Shown: piece by piece, positions 27,294 to 35,453 of the stretch | How the letters are laid out: each line of letters starts with the position of its first letter | Numbering within the stretch: the stretch's first letter is position 1 | Source: an uncultured Tateyamaria sp. | GTDB lineage: Bacteria > Pseudomonadota > Alphaproteobacteria > Rhodobacterales > Rhodobacteraceae | Length of the DNA stretch: 64,000 bases | Assembly: GCF_947503045.1 (NCBI RefSeq) | Contig: NZ_CANNCF010000001.1 | Coordinates: 1,426,001-1,490,000, forward strand | Reading direction: 5' to 3' | The notes under the pieces: generated by a model | What the model saw: the letters and a program-made list of their open reading frames with translations, nothing else | Database searches by the model: none | Told to the model about the DNA's origin: nothing | Translations under genes and position numbers: made by a program

Positions 27294-27959
27294 ATGACAC
27301 GCGTTTTGAAATCCGAGCGGCGGGCGCCGCACTCCGGCGAGCTGCGCTCGATTGTCGTGTTTCTGCACGGCTACGGGGCCAATGCCGCCGACCTGATGGG
27401 GCTGGCCGACCCGCTGGCCGAACATCTGCCTGATACGCTGTTCGTAGCCCCCAACGCCCCCGAGGAAATCCCGGGCTTTCCGGGTGGATATCAGTGGTTC
27501 CCGATTCCGTGGATTGATGGCTCAAGCGAGGAAGAAGCCGAGCGTGGGTTGATCGCGGCCAGCGCTGATCTGAATGCCTTTCTCGATGCGCTGATGGTGG
27601 ATGAGGACGTGATGCCCGAACAGGTGGTCCTGTTCGGCTTTTCCCAAGGCACGATGATGGCGCTGCATGTGGCGCCGCGACGCGAGGACGAAGTGGCCGG
27701 GATCGTCGCCTTTTCCGGGCGGCTCCTGAACCCCGAAAGCCTCGCCGATGAGGTGATAAGCCGCCCGCCGATCCTGCTGGTGCATGGCGATCAGGACGAT
27801 GTCGTTCCGCCCCAATCGCTGCCGCAGGCGGCCGAGGCCTTGCAGGAAGCGGGCTGGAAAGACGTCTATGCGCATGTGATGGAAGGTACGGCACACGGGA
27901 TTGCCCAGGATGGGCTGAGCGTGGCGCTGGCCTTTATGCGGGACAAACTGGGTTTGTAA
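27294..27959 (+). CDS. Alpha/beta hydrolase, carboxylesterase/acyl-protein thioesterase type
   Basis: The 221-aa protein has an HGYGANAADL oxyanion region, the nucleophile Ser117 in GFSQG, Asp168 in HGDQDDVVP and His201 in GTAHGI. This arrangement and length match the small phospholipase/carboxylesterase family. No signal peptide is present, so it acts in the cytoplasm. Substrate is unknown. Confidence 0.85.
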   Translation: MTRVLKSERRAPHSGELRSIVVFLHGYGANAADLMGLADPLAEHLPDTLFVAPNAPEEIPGFPGGYQWFPIPWIDGSSEEEAERGLIAASADLNAFLDALMVDEDVMPEQVVLFGFSQGTMMALHVAPRREDEVAGIVAFSGRLLNPESLADEVISRPPILLVHGDQDDVVPPQSLPQAAEALQEAGWKDVYAHVMEGTAHGIAQDGLSVALAFMRDKLGL

Positions 27960-27963
27960 CGCC

Positions 27964-28605
27964 ATGCGGATGCTGGTGATGATCGGCGGTTTTCTGTTTG
28001 CGCTTCTGGGCGTGGCTTTTGCCATGACCGTGTGGCGCGACGCATCCCCAACCGTTGCCAGCAGTCCGGCACCCGTGGTCGAGACATCTGCATTGCAATC
28101 GCTTGAAGACCGGTTGGGCCGGTCCATCGTGATGTATGTGGACGGGGCGGTGCCTGCCGACTTTTCGACCGCCTTGCAGGCGCTGGACGCGAAAGTTGGT
28201 GCGCTGGCCAACCCGGCAGAGATCCGCACGTTGATGGATCTGGATGTCTACGTGATGCTGCGAGACAGCTGGGATGTCTATCGCGCGCTTGAAAATCACG
28301 ACCTGAGCGCGCTGATCCGCGCGCAGGCGCAGAACAAGAGTGCCGAGGCTGGCGTTGCGTGGTTCGAGGCAGCGCTGGGCGGGCAGGATGACGCAAAGCG
28401 GGACGTGCTGGTCATTCTGGCCGCACAAACGGGGTTGGCAGAGGTCAGCGCATTCTGTTTCGCGCTGACTATCTATGACGTGGCGCGCTATGCGGGCAAC
28501 GGGGCCGCCTTTCTTGAGGCGACCGAGGGTGATGGATCACAGTGGAGATATTGCCGCGCCAAGGGGTGGACCAGCGTCGCCGATATGGGATCGAACGACG
28601 GCTGA
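27964..28605 (+). CDS. Hypothetical membrane-anchored protein
   Basis: The 213-aa protein has an N-terminal hydrophobic segment (residues ~3-22), either an anchor or an uncleaved signal, and a helical soluble part. No motif is recognised. It follows the esterase by 4 bp and ends the cobK operon. Confidence 0.55.
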   Translation: MRMLVMIGGFLFALLGVAFAMTVWRDASPTVASSPAPVVETSALQSLEDRLGRSIVMYVDGAVPADFSTALQALDAKVGALANPAEIRTLMDLDVYVMLRDSWDVYRALENHDLSALIRAQAQNKSAEAGVAWFEAALGGQDDAKRDVLVILAAQTGLAEVSAFCFALTIYDVARYAGNGAAFLEATEGDGSQWRYCRAKGWTSVADMGSNDG

Positions 28606-28623
28606 GGACCGCCCCCAGGGCGA

Positions 28624-29289
28624 TCAGCAGATCGCTTCGAACCCGACGGGGCTGCGCGGGGCCACAACCACACCTTGATGTCCAGGTGTCGCGATATGCG
28701 AGCGCACCCAGGCGGCGTGAATGACAAAGCCGACGCTGGGCTCGATCTTCATCATGTTTGCCGCCGTGCGCCCCGAAACGGTGCGTTTTCCACCCAGACC
28801 GAGGATGGCCATCATGGTCTTGAACAGGGTCGCACGCAGTGGCACGCGCCGGGCATCTTCTGCCGTGACATCAAAGGCCACGGCCCCGCTGCGCAGATCG
28901 GCGGCAAGCCGTTCGATATGGGCCCAGCGGCGATTGAGATCGGCCTGTGCGCCAAGGGCGACGGTTGCATGTTCGATTGCCTCGAACGGGTCGGCGCATT
29001 GGGCGTGATAGACGGGGGCGTCGCCTTCGGGGGCGACGTACCACAACAGATCGCCGGTTGTGGTGATCGCGCGGAAGGCCGTCATGCCACCGCATTTGGA
29101 GCGGATCGCGTGGGCCGGATCATACCACAGGGTCACCCATGTGCGGTCCACAAAGGTGAAGGCGCTGGCATCCGCGATCGCTTCCTTTTCGCCCGCAGAC
29201 AGTGTCTTGCGTTCGCTTGCCAGCTTTTGAAACAGCGCGCCGGGGCGCTGTGGGGCAGGGGCGGGGGCGTAAGTTTGCTCGGCGGACAT
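28624..29289 (-). CDS. Conserved-looking hypothetical protein
   Basis: The 221-aa protein starts at 29289, where AGGAG lies 8-12 bp upstream; a longer open frame lacks such a site. The N-terminal ~20 residues are Pro/Ala-rich. The rest is mixed alpha/beta and Ala-rich, with no signal peptide, membrane segment or family I know. Strong codon bias and a clean ribosome site support it as real. A palindrome just upstream may be its operator. Confidence 0.6.
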   Translation of the reverse strand: MSAEQTYAPAPAPQRPGALFQKLASERKTLSAGEKEAIADASAFTFVDRTWVTLWYDPAHAIRSKCGGMTAFRAITTTGDLLWYVAPEGDAPVYHAQCADPFEAIEHATVALGAQADLNRRWAHIERLAADLRSGAVAFDVTAEDARRVPLRATLFKTMMAILGLGGKRTVSGRTAANMMKIEPSVGFVIHAAWVRSHIATPGHQGVVVAPRSPVGFEAIC

Positions 29290-29307
29290 TGCGTGGCTCC
29301 TGACGTG

Positions 29308-29323
29308 GAAACGTGTTCGTTTC
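29308..29323. promoter_or_regulatory. Palindrome, candidate operator
   Basis: GAAACGTGTTCGTTTC has perfect 6-bp arms around TGTT and lies 19 bp upstream of the 29289 start. A second TTCGA-CTTT-TCGAA repeat lies about 20 bp further up. Either could bind a TetR- or GntR-like repressor. The rest of the 29290-29631 divergent gap shows no repeat or clear promoter. Confidence 0.4.
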
Positions 29324-29631
29324 ATTGGCGGGCCCGAATTGGCCCTTTCGACTTTTCGAATATGTATTGAATGTGGGGGACGCAGCCGCCGACGTCGAGT
29401 GATGTATTCCTTACCTTTGCGCATGGAAACGCGCCAAGCTGACGCAGGGTCGCGCAGGGGGGCCATGTCATATACCAGTCACAAATCCGGCCCATTAAGC
29501 TTGCGACATCCTGTGGTGATCTGAGGCCTTGCAGAACGATTTCCACAAGATATAGTCATTTGAAAATGACCGGGGCGGGTTCCCCGCTCTGGTGCCAGAG
29601 GGCAGACAGGGCCAGGACGGGTGCAGGTGTG

Positions 29632-30216
29632 ATGAACGGTGACTTCAGGACGGAATTCGTGCGCAGCCCGTCTGCGCTGAAACACCACCCGGCGTTGGTG
29701 TTGAATGCCGATTATCGCCCGCTCAGTTACTATCCCCTGTCGCTGTGGCCCTGGCAGGAAGCGGTCAAGGCGGCCTGGCTCGACCGGGTGGATATCGTGG
29801 CCGAATATGACGAGGTGGTGCGCAGTCCGAGTACCGAGATCAGGATACCCTCGGTGGTTGTTCTCAAGGACTATGTCAAACCTCAAAAGCGCGTGGCCTT
29901 CACGCGCTTTAATTTATTTCTGAGGGACGAATTTCGGTGTCAATATTGCGGGGCCAAGGGGGATCTGACCTTTGATCACGTGGTGCCGCGCGCCAGTGGC
30001 GGCGTGACCAGCTGGCAGAACGTTGTGGCCGCCTGCAGCCCGTGCAACCTGCGCAAAGGCTCCAAAGCGCTGCATCGCACCGGGATGAATCTGCGCAAAC
30101 CCCCGCGCCAACCGGGTGCGGAAGAGTTGCGCAATATGGGCCGGAAGTTCCCGCCGAACCATCTGCATGACAGCTGGATGGACTTTTTGTACTGGGATGC
30201 GGAGTTGCAGGCCTAG
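29632..30216 (+). CDS. HNH endonuclease
   Basis: The 194-aa protein starts at 29632 after an AGGTG site. The HNH core contains C103-x2-C106, D115-H116 (FDHVVPRASGG), N130 and C135-x2-C138, so both zinc-binding Cys pairs and the catalytic His are intact. The N-terminal half (LNADYRPLSYYPLSLWPWQEA) is shared by a widespread chromosomal HNH family in proteobacteria rather than by homing or phage enzymes. Its biological role is unknown. The second 187-bp repeat starts 59 bp after its stop. Confidence 0.85.
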   Translation: MNGDFRTEFVRSPSALKHHPALVLNADYRPLSYYPLSLWPWQEAVKAAWLDRVDIVAEYDEVVRSPSTEIRIPSVVVLKDYVKPQKRVAFTRFNLFLRDEFRCQYCGAKGDLTFDHVVPRASGGVTSWQNVVAACSPCNLRKGSKALHRTGMNLRKPPRQPGAEELRNMGRKFPPNHLHDSWMDFLYWDAELQA

Positions 30217-30274
30217 TCGTCGGGCTGGTCTGTTTGCCTGACGGCAAAGGCGCCCGCCCGCCGACCCAAGTTCA

Positions 30275-30461
30275 GCTTGGGGTTCACCAAGACAAAGCCT
30301 TTGTCTCGCATCCACCCTCGCATGATCTTTGGCGTGACAGACATACCTGTCTTTCCCAAGCACAATGGCCGTCTCCCGCAAGCGGGGCCCTCGGCAATTC
30401 TGCTTGGCAAAGCCATGCCTGCCCGTCCCTTGGCGATCAGGCGACGATGGCTCCGAGACAA
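30275..30461. repeat. 187-bp dispersed repeat, copy 2
   Basis: It differs from 12678-12864 at only two positions, with no gaps and in the same orientation. Flanking sequence is unrelated beyond the 187 bp, so the borders are sharp. As with copy 1 it sits at the meeting point of convergent genes, here the HNH nuclease and xthA. No target-site duplication or terminal inverted repeat is obvious. Confidence 0.85.
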
Positions 30462-30484
30462 AGATGCGTTGGAGAGGTGGGTGC

Positions 30485-31267
30485 TCAGGCGGCGAGGTCG
30501 ACCCAGACGGGCACGTGGTCTGACGGTTTTTCCTCGCCCCGCACCTGTTTGTCGATCTGACAGTCCGTCATCATGTCCGCGCAAGCTGGCGACATCAGGA
30601 AATGGTCAATGCGGATCCCGTCATCGCGATTCCACGCGCCTGCCTGATAGTCCCAGAACGAATAGTGGCCCGGCCCGAACGTGCGGGCGCGAAAGCCCTC
30701 GGTCAGGCCGAGGTTGAGCAGGCGGCGATAGGCGGCGCGGGACTCGAGGCGAAACAGCGCATCTTCGCGCCATGCATCCGGACGTTTGGCATCTTCGGCG
30801 TGTGGTATGATGTTGTAATCCCCGGCCATCAGAAACGGCATCTCTTCGGACAGGAGTGCAATGGCGCGTTGGCGCAGACGTTCCATCCAGGCCAGCTTGT
30901 AGTCGTATTTCGGCCCCGGGCAGGGGTTGCCGTTGGGCAGGTACAATCCGCACAGGCGCACAGCTTCGCGTTCGCCCATCACCGTTGCCTCGATATAGCG
31001 GGCCTGTTCGTCGGTCTCGTCACCCGGCAGACCGCGCGTGACATCCTCAAGCGGCAGCTTTGACAGGATCGCGACCCCGTTGAATGACTTTTGGCCGTGC
31101 GTTTCGACGTTGTAACCGCGGTCCTCGAACAGATCGCGGGGGAAGTTTTTGTCGATGGACTTGATCTCTTGCAACAGGACCACGTCGGGCGTGGCGGCAT
31201 CAAGCCAGCGGGGCAGGGCATCGATCCGGGCCTTGATCCCGTTGATGTTGAAGGTGGCGATTTTCAT
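30485..31267 (-). CDS. xthA: Exodeoxyribonuclease III
   Basis: The 260-aa enzyme starts with MKIATFNINGIKAR. It has the metal-binding Glu34 in LQEIKS, the DYN motif (AGDYNIIP) and the RIDHF and SDHVPV ends of the active site, all intact. It cuts abasic sites and degrades 3' ends in base-excision repair. The 57 bp of longer open frame upstream are rejected because this start is conserved. Its promoter must share the 31268-31615 gap with the divergent repeat-protein gene. Confidence 0.92.
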   Translation of the reverse strand: MKIATFNINGIKARIDALPRWLDAATPDVVLLQEIKSIDKNFPRDLFEDRGYNVETHGQKSFNGVAILSKLPLEDVTRGLPGDETDEQARYIEATVMGEREAVRLCGLYLPNGNPCPGPKYDYKLAWMERLRQRAIALLSEEMPFLMAGDYNIIPHAEDAKRPDAWREDALFRLESRAAYRRLLNLGLTEGFRARTFGPGHYSFWDYQAGAWNRDDGIRIDHFLMSPACADMMTDCQIDKQVRGEEKPSDHVPVWVDLAA

Positions 31268-31347
31268 GACGGACCCCCGAATGTAGCGCATATCAGATGT
31301 GACCGATGCACAGCGCGACTGCAAGAGGGCGCTGCGTACGGTGAATT

Positions 31348-31362
31348 AACTATTTCTTAACC
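31348..31362. promoter_or_regulatory. Perfect CtrA-type binding site
   Basis: TTAA at 31348-31351, seven bases, then TTAA at 31359-31362 matches the full CtrA consensus TTAA-N7-TTAA. A GATTC (GANTC, CcrM-type) lies a few bases later near 31369. It is in the divergent gap of xthA and the FSSGS repeat gene, 254 bp before the latter's start and 81 bp before xthA. Confidence 0.6.
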
Positions 31363-31394
31363 AATCGATTCGGGGTATCTTGTCTCCAGTGACC

Positions 31395-31563
31395 TGTGTT
31401 TTGCGAGAAAACACAATAAAATCATGCCTGTTGATAAGTTTTTTTTGACGTATCCTCAACGCTAATTTGAGGAGCTACGTCAAGCCCTTCTGTTGCTTTC
31501 CTTATGTGGATTTTTTGGGCGCCGCTGACCCGGCGCCAGAAATTGTCTTTGCGAAAACAATTT
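31395..31563 (+). promoter_or_regulatory. Highly structured leader with four perfect hairpins
   Basis: Four inverted repeats follow one another. (1) TGTGTTTT/AAAACACA, 31395-31415. (2) TTGACGTA/TACGTCAA with an inner CCTCAA/TTGAGG, 31445-31483. (3) GGCGCCG/CGGCGCC, 31518-31537. (4) AAATTGT/ACAATTT, 31540-31563. By count the region 31321-31610 is about 44% GC, well below its surroundings. It ends 52 bp before the start of the repeat-protein gene, so it is probably its 5' untranslated region, or partly an operator (hairpin 2 is a long palindrome). Confidence 0.6.
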
Positions 31564-31615
31564 TAACGAGCATTGCTAAAAGGACCACAACCCAAGGATG
31601 AAAAGGGACTTTCCA

Positions 31616-32017
31616 ATGACCGCTCAACGTAAAATCGACCTTACTCTGGCTGCCTCCGACATCAGCGCGCTGCACAGCGGCGACGCGGTTGAAATGTTCT
31701 CTTCGGGCAGTATTGCAGCGCAGACCGACATGCTGTCGGGTGATGCCACTGCGATGTTCTCCTCAGGCTCGGCACCCATGGCCACGGCCCACAGCGACGC
31801 AGGCGATGCAGTCGAGATGTTCTCCTCAGGCTCCGCTCCGACGCGCAGCGACCTGAGCACGGGCGACGCGGTTCACATGTTCTCTTCGGGCTCTGCGCCA
31901 TCGGGCACGGCGACCGCGTCAGGCGATGCCACCGAAATGTTCTCCTCCGGCTCGGCGCCGACAACGGGCAAGATCACCGAAGGCGCCGTCACGGGCCTGT
32001 TTTCCTCCGGTTCGTAA
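31616..32017 (+). CDS. Six-fold repeat protein ending in FSSGS motifs
   Basis: The 133-aa protein starts at ATG 31616, where AAAGGGA lies 8 bp upstream; an ATG 18 bp earlier has no proper site. A 20-residue leader (MTAQRKIDLTLAASDISALH) is followed by six units of 20-21 residues, each with GDA-V/T-x-MFSSGS, at residues 22-32, 42-52, 63-73, 83-93, 103-113 and 123-133. The last is degenerate (GAVTGLFSSGS) and ends the protein. Repeat codons differ by synonymous changes (tct/tcc/tca/tcg), so the peptide, not the DNA, is conserved. There is no Cys, signal peptide or membrane segment. It may belong to a Rhodobacterales domain of unknown function (perhaps DUF6749; from memory, unchecked). It resembles a multi-core modified-peptide precursor; role unknown. 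Confidence 0.85.
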   Translation: MTAQRKIDLTLAASDISALHSGDAVEMFSSGSIAAQTDMLSGDATAMFSSGSAPMATAHSDAGDAVEMFSSGSAPTRSDLSTGDAVHMFSSGSAPSGTATASGDATEMFSSGSAPTTGKITEGAVTGLFSSGS

Positions 32018-32067
32018 ACCCGGCTGCGGCGGGACGTTTACCAATTTGATTTGAAAGGACAGACCCC

Positions 32068-33132
32068 ATGTCGAACATCATCGCCCTGAACGCCCCGCCG
32101 CGCCGCCAACGCCTGTCTGAACGGACGGCTGCGCTGATCGAGTGTTTTGCCCGTCAGCGTCGCATCCCGGATGATGTGTTCTGGCTCAAGGAAAACGCCG
32201 AACTGCTCAACATTCTGGAGTGTACCGGGCAACAGCTGACCCAGGATGATCTGGAACCGCAGCGCGCCTTTTACGAGGAATTGCCGGAACGGCTGGGGTT
32301 TTTCCCGCAATATTACCGGTTTCTGCTGTCCATCGGCCTCGATCTCGAAGACCTCGGGATGGAGGGCGTACAGATGGAACGGCTTTGCACCTGGACGGCG
32401 GCCCAGGGCCTGCCCGACGCCGAACTTAGCGATCTGCAGCGCGCCGAGGCCCGCCGCCTGCTGGCACGGCGCGGGGTGCATATGGGTGCCGCCGACCTCG
32501 GTCTGGATGACCGCCTGCGCGCCTTCATCAACCGCCCAGAAACCTTTGCGCTGCCCAACAAGAAAGCGGCCTATGAGCTGACGCATATCGTCTTTTACCT
32601 GTCCGAATATGGACGTTGTGATCCGAAACTGGGCACCGCGGCGCTCACCAGCCTCGAATACGCCGGCATCCTTGCCTATCTGGACCAGAACATGGACCTG
32701 CTGGCCGAGATTTGCGTGGCCTTGCGCCAGGCCGGGCGGACACCCAGTGCCATCTGGGAAGGGACAGTGCGCGCCAACCTGTCGACTTTTTACGTCGTTG
32801 CAGATGATCAGACGCCTTTTGCGGATCACTACCACGAATATCTGGTCTCGACCTGGGCGATGGCGGTGTTGGGGGCGGATGACAGCGGGGCGGCCTTGCC
32901 CGTGGGCCGCTGCCTGTTCCGGCGGCCGGAAAACCTCGCCTCTGCCTTGCGTCCCATGTCAGCAGCACTGATGTCCTTTGGCGCGTCACGCTCGGGCGAT
33001 TGGGGCAAGATGGAACAGGGCGTGCTTGGCCTGTTGGAAGAAGACGCGGCATGCACGCTACAGGCCACCGTCGCCTCAAGCGCTGTCTATCCGCAATTCT
33101 TCGAGGCCTTTGCCCGCGCCACCAGACTGTAA
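32068..33132 (+). CDS. Helical protein of unknown function paired with repeat protein
   Basis: The 354-aa soluble protein lies 50 bp after the FSSGS repeat gene, with GAAAGGA before its ATG. It is predicted nearly all helical. Notable stretches are KKAAYELTHIVFYLSEYG near the middle and FADHYHEYLVSTWAM in the C-terminal half, whose His, Glu and Tyr residues could form a site. No known catalytic motif, signal peptide or membrane segment is found. It may correspond to DUF6902 (from memory, unchecked). Tight linkage suggests it binds, modifies or exports the repeat protein, but the sequence does not prove an enzyme. Confidence 0.75.
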   Translation: MSNIIALNAPPRRQRLSERTAALIECFARQRRIPDDVFWLKENAELLNILECTGQQLTQDDLEPQRAFYEELPERLGFFPQYYRFLLSIGLDLEDLGMEGVQMERLCTWTAAQGLPDAELSDLQRAEARRLLARRGVHMGAADLGLDDRLRAFINRPETFALPNKKAAYELTHIVFYLSEYGRCDPKLGTAALTSLEYAGILAYLDQNMDLLAEICVALRQAGRTPSAIWEGTVRANLSTFYVVADDQTPFADHYHEYLVSTWAMAVLGADDSGAALPVGRCLFRRPENLASALRPMSAALMSFGASRSGDWGKMEQGVLGLLEEDAACTLQATVASSAVYPQFFEAFARATRL

Positions 33133-33153
33133 ATCGACGCGAGCGCGCCGCGT

Positions 33154-33477
33154 TCACATGGAAAAGGACGTCCCGCAACCACAGGAACTGGTGGCATTCG
33201 GGTTTTCGATGACGAAACGCGCGCCGATCAACTCTTCGGAAAAGTCGATAACGGCGTTTGACAGGAACGGCAGGCTGACGGAATCCACGACCACCTTTTG
33301 GCCGGACCCTTCCAGCACCAGATCGTCGTCCTTGGGCGCATCCAGCGCAATCTCGTACTGAAAGCCCGAGCATCCGCCACCCTCGACAGCCACACGGAGG
33401 GCCTGACCGTCCTTGGCCGCACCGATTTCCGCAAGACGCTCAAAGGCGCGGGGGGTCACTGTGGGGGGCAATTGCAT
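33154..33477 (-). CDS. erpA: A-type iron-sulfur carrier (ErpA/IscA family)
   Basis: The 107-aa protein has the three conserved cluster ligands C36 (GGGCSGFQY), C99 and C101 (SCGCGTSF). It delivers Fe-S clusters to target proteins. The family assignment is firm; choice between ErpA and IscA/SufA is less so, and no isc or suf operon is adjacent. It is convergent with the helical unknown protein and divergent from dgt. Confidence 0.88.
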   Translation of the reverse strand: MQLPPTVTPRAFERLAEIGAAKDGQALRVAVEGGGCSGFQYEIALDAPKDDDLVLEGSGQKVVVDSVSLPFLSNAVIDFSEELIGARFVIENPNATSSCGCGTSFSM

Positions 33478-33561
33478 CTTCAACTCTCCGAAATGGCGCG
33501 TTTCAACTCCGGCCTGATTGCAATATATGGGGCCCATGTTCCGGCGACAAGGATAAGGCAG

Positions 33562-34725
33562 ATGTCCGCGCCCTTTGCTTCTGATCCAGCCCGCGCCCGG
33601 GGACGGCGGTGGCCGGAGGACGAATCCCCCTTTCGTTCGTGCTTTCAGCGCGACCGGGACAGGATCATCCATGCTTCGGCCTTTCGCCGCCTCAAGCACA
33701 AGACGCAGGTCTTCGTCGAACATGAGGGCGATTATTTCCGCACGCGCCTGACCCATTCCATCGAAGTGGCGCAGGTGGCGCGCACGATCGCGAGTGCGCT
33801 CAATCTGAACGAAGAGTTGACCGAAGCCGTGGCACTCGCCCACGACCTGGGTCATCCGCCCTTTGGGCACACGGGCGAGGATGCGTTGCAGGCGCTGATG
33901 GCGCCCTATGGCGGCTTTGATCACAACGCGCAGGCGGTCAAGATCGTGACTCGTCTTGAGTGTCACTATGCGGCGTTTGATGGGTTGAACCTCACCTGGG
34001 AAACCCTTGAAGGCATTGCAAAACATAATGGTCCAGTGATCGGGGAATTGCCCTTTGCACTGGCTGACTATAACGCCGAGCACGATCTGGAACTGCACAC
34101 CCATGCCAGTGCCGAAGCACAAGTGGCGGCCCTCTCCGATGACATCGCTTATAACAATCACGACCTGCATGACGGGTTGCGCGCAGGCCTCTTGAACGAG
34201 GATGACGTGGCCAACCTGCCCATCGCGCGCGACGCTTATGCCGAGGTCGATGCAAAATACCCCGGCCTTGATCCGTTCCGCCGCCGTCACGAGGCGCTGC
34301 GGCAGGTGTTCGGTGCGATGGTCAGCGATGTGATCATCACCTCGCGCGCCATATTGGCCGAGAGCGGCGCACAGTCCGTCGAAGAGATTCGCCATCTGGG
34401 CCGTCCCGTCATCCGCTTTTCGGATGCGATGTGGGCCGACCTGCAGGTGATCCGCGCCTACCTGTTCAAGAACATGTATCGCGCGCCCTCGGTCATGGCC
34501 AAACGCGAAGAGGTGACAAAGGTGGTGCATGACCTGTTTCCGGCCCTTCTGGCCCAGCCCGAGCTGTTGCCCAAACACTGGCATGACGCAACCAAAGGTG
34601 CCGAAGGGGACCAGACCGCCCTTGCACGGCTCACAGCCGACTACATCGCGGGCATGACCGATCGCTTTGCCTTGCAGGAACACGCGCGCTTGGTGCCGGA
34701 AGGTGAGGCGCGCGCCAAATGTTAG
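33562..34725 (+). CDS. dgt: dGTP triphosphohydrolase-like protein
   Basis: The 387-aa protein has an HD domain with FRRLKHKTQVF, RLTHSIEVAQ and HDLGHPPFGHTGED, the complete metal site of dNTP triphosphohydrolases. It splits dNTPs to nucleosides and triphosphate, regulating dNTP pools. The start at 33562 (MSAPFASDP) has AAGG upstream; the open frame extends further 5' over erpA antisense and is not used. Length fits the type 2 Dgt-like subfamily. Confidence 0.9.
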   Translation: MSAPFASDPARARGRRWPEDESPFRSCFQRDRDRIIHASAFRRLKHKTQVFVEHEGDYFRTRLTHSIEVAQVARTIASALNLNEELTEAVALAHDLGHPPFGHTGEDALQALMAPYGGFDHNAQAVKIVTRLECHYAAFDGLNLTWETLEGIAKHNGPVIGELPFALADYNAEHDLELHTHASAEAQVAALSDDIAYNNHDLHDGLRAGLLNEDDVANLPIARDAYAEVDAKYPGLDPFRRRHEALRQVFGAMVSDVIITSRAILAESGAQSVEEIRHLGRPVIRFSDAMWADLQVIRAYLFKNMYRAPSVMAKREEVTKVVHDLFPALLAQPELLPKHWHDATKGAEGDQTALARLTADYIAGMTDRFALQEHARLVPEGEARAKC

Positions 34726-34741
34726 CGCGCGCCCGCTGGGG

Positions 34742-35173
34742 TCAGGTGGCCCCGATCATCCGCAAGTGCAGCACCCTTTGTCCGCTGGGTTCATGCACAC
34801 TCACGTCGCTGCCTTCAAAGCCGTAGGCGGCATAAAACCGCCGCCCGATGGCGTTTTGTTCAAACACCTCGACGCTCAGCGGCCCGGTCTGGGCGACGGC
34901 TGCATCAACCAGTGCGCGCCCGTGGCCTTTGCCATGCAGGGCAGGGTCCAGAAACAGACCCGCAAGGGCGTTTTCCACAACGGCGGCAAAACCCACCACG
35001 CGGCCTTCGACCTCGATCACCCAAGTGCGGGCGAATTTCAGGTAGACGCTGCGCAGGTTTTCCGCCTCCGCCTCGATAAAGGCGGGGGGCAGAAACGGGT
35101 GCGCAAGGGCGGAGGCCCTCCGCCAGATGGCGACAAGCGTTTCGGTATCATTGGTGTCAAAGTCTCTGATCAT
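34742..35173 (-). CDS. GNAT family N-acetyltransferase
   Basis: The 143-aa protein shows the acetyl-CoA binding motif A as [16 protein letters not shown] and motif B as [13 protein letters not shown]. Substrate is unknown. It is convergent with dgt and divergent from argS. The 280-bp gap to the argS start shows TTGACC near 35400 but no clear -10. Confidence 0.82.
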   Translation of the reverse strand: MIRDFDTNDTETLVAIWRRASALAHPFLPPAFIEAEAENLRSVYLKFARTWVIEVEGRVVGFAAVVENALAGLFLDPALHGKGHGRALVDAAVAQTGPLSVEVFEQNAIGRRFYAAYGFEGSDVSVHEPSGQRVLHLRMIGAT

Positions 35174-35453
35174 TGTCAGACATGTCCTTTGTTTGGCCGC
35201 AACGCCTCGCGCGCGGCCTGAGATTTGGAATGTGTTGGGGACAAACGAAACAATTCGGCGCCTAATGCGGCGCGCGGGGGCATCGTTTCAGTTTGAAAGG
35301 GCGCGCATCATGCGGCCCGCAGCAATCAGGACATCAAATCTCCATGTCTGGCACTGGTATGGCATGATGCGCATGCTGTCTCAAGCGGTACGGACGGTTG
35401 ACCCGGCCCTTGGGCATGATAGACCGCGCCAAACACTCCGAAAGACCCCGACA

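Noticed and set aside
30213-30717. Open frames spanning repeat copy 2 (123 and 146 aa)
   Set aside because: Shared with copy 1 only inside the repeat, with unrelated flanks; they overlap xthA on one side.
31624-31964. Frames antisense to the FSSGS repeats
   Set aside because: They mirror the repeats; the plus frame has the ribosome site, downstream partner and synonymous-change pattern.
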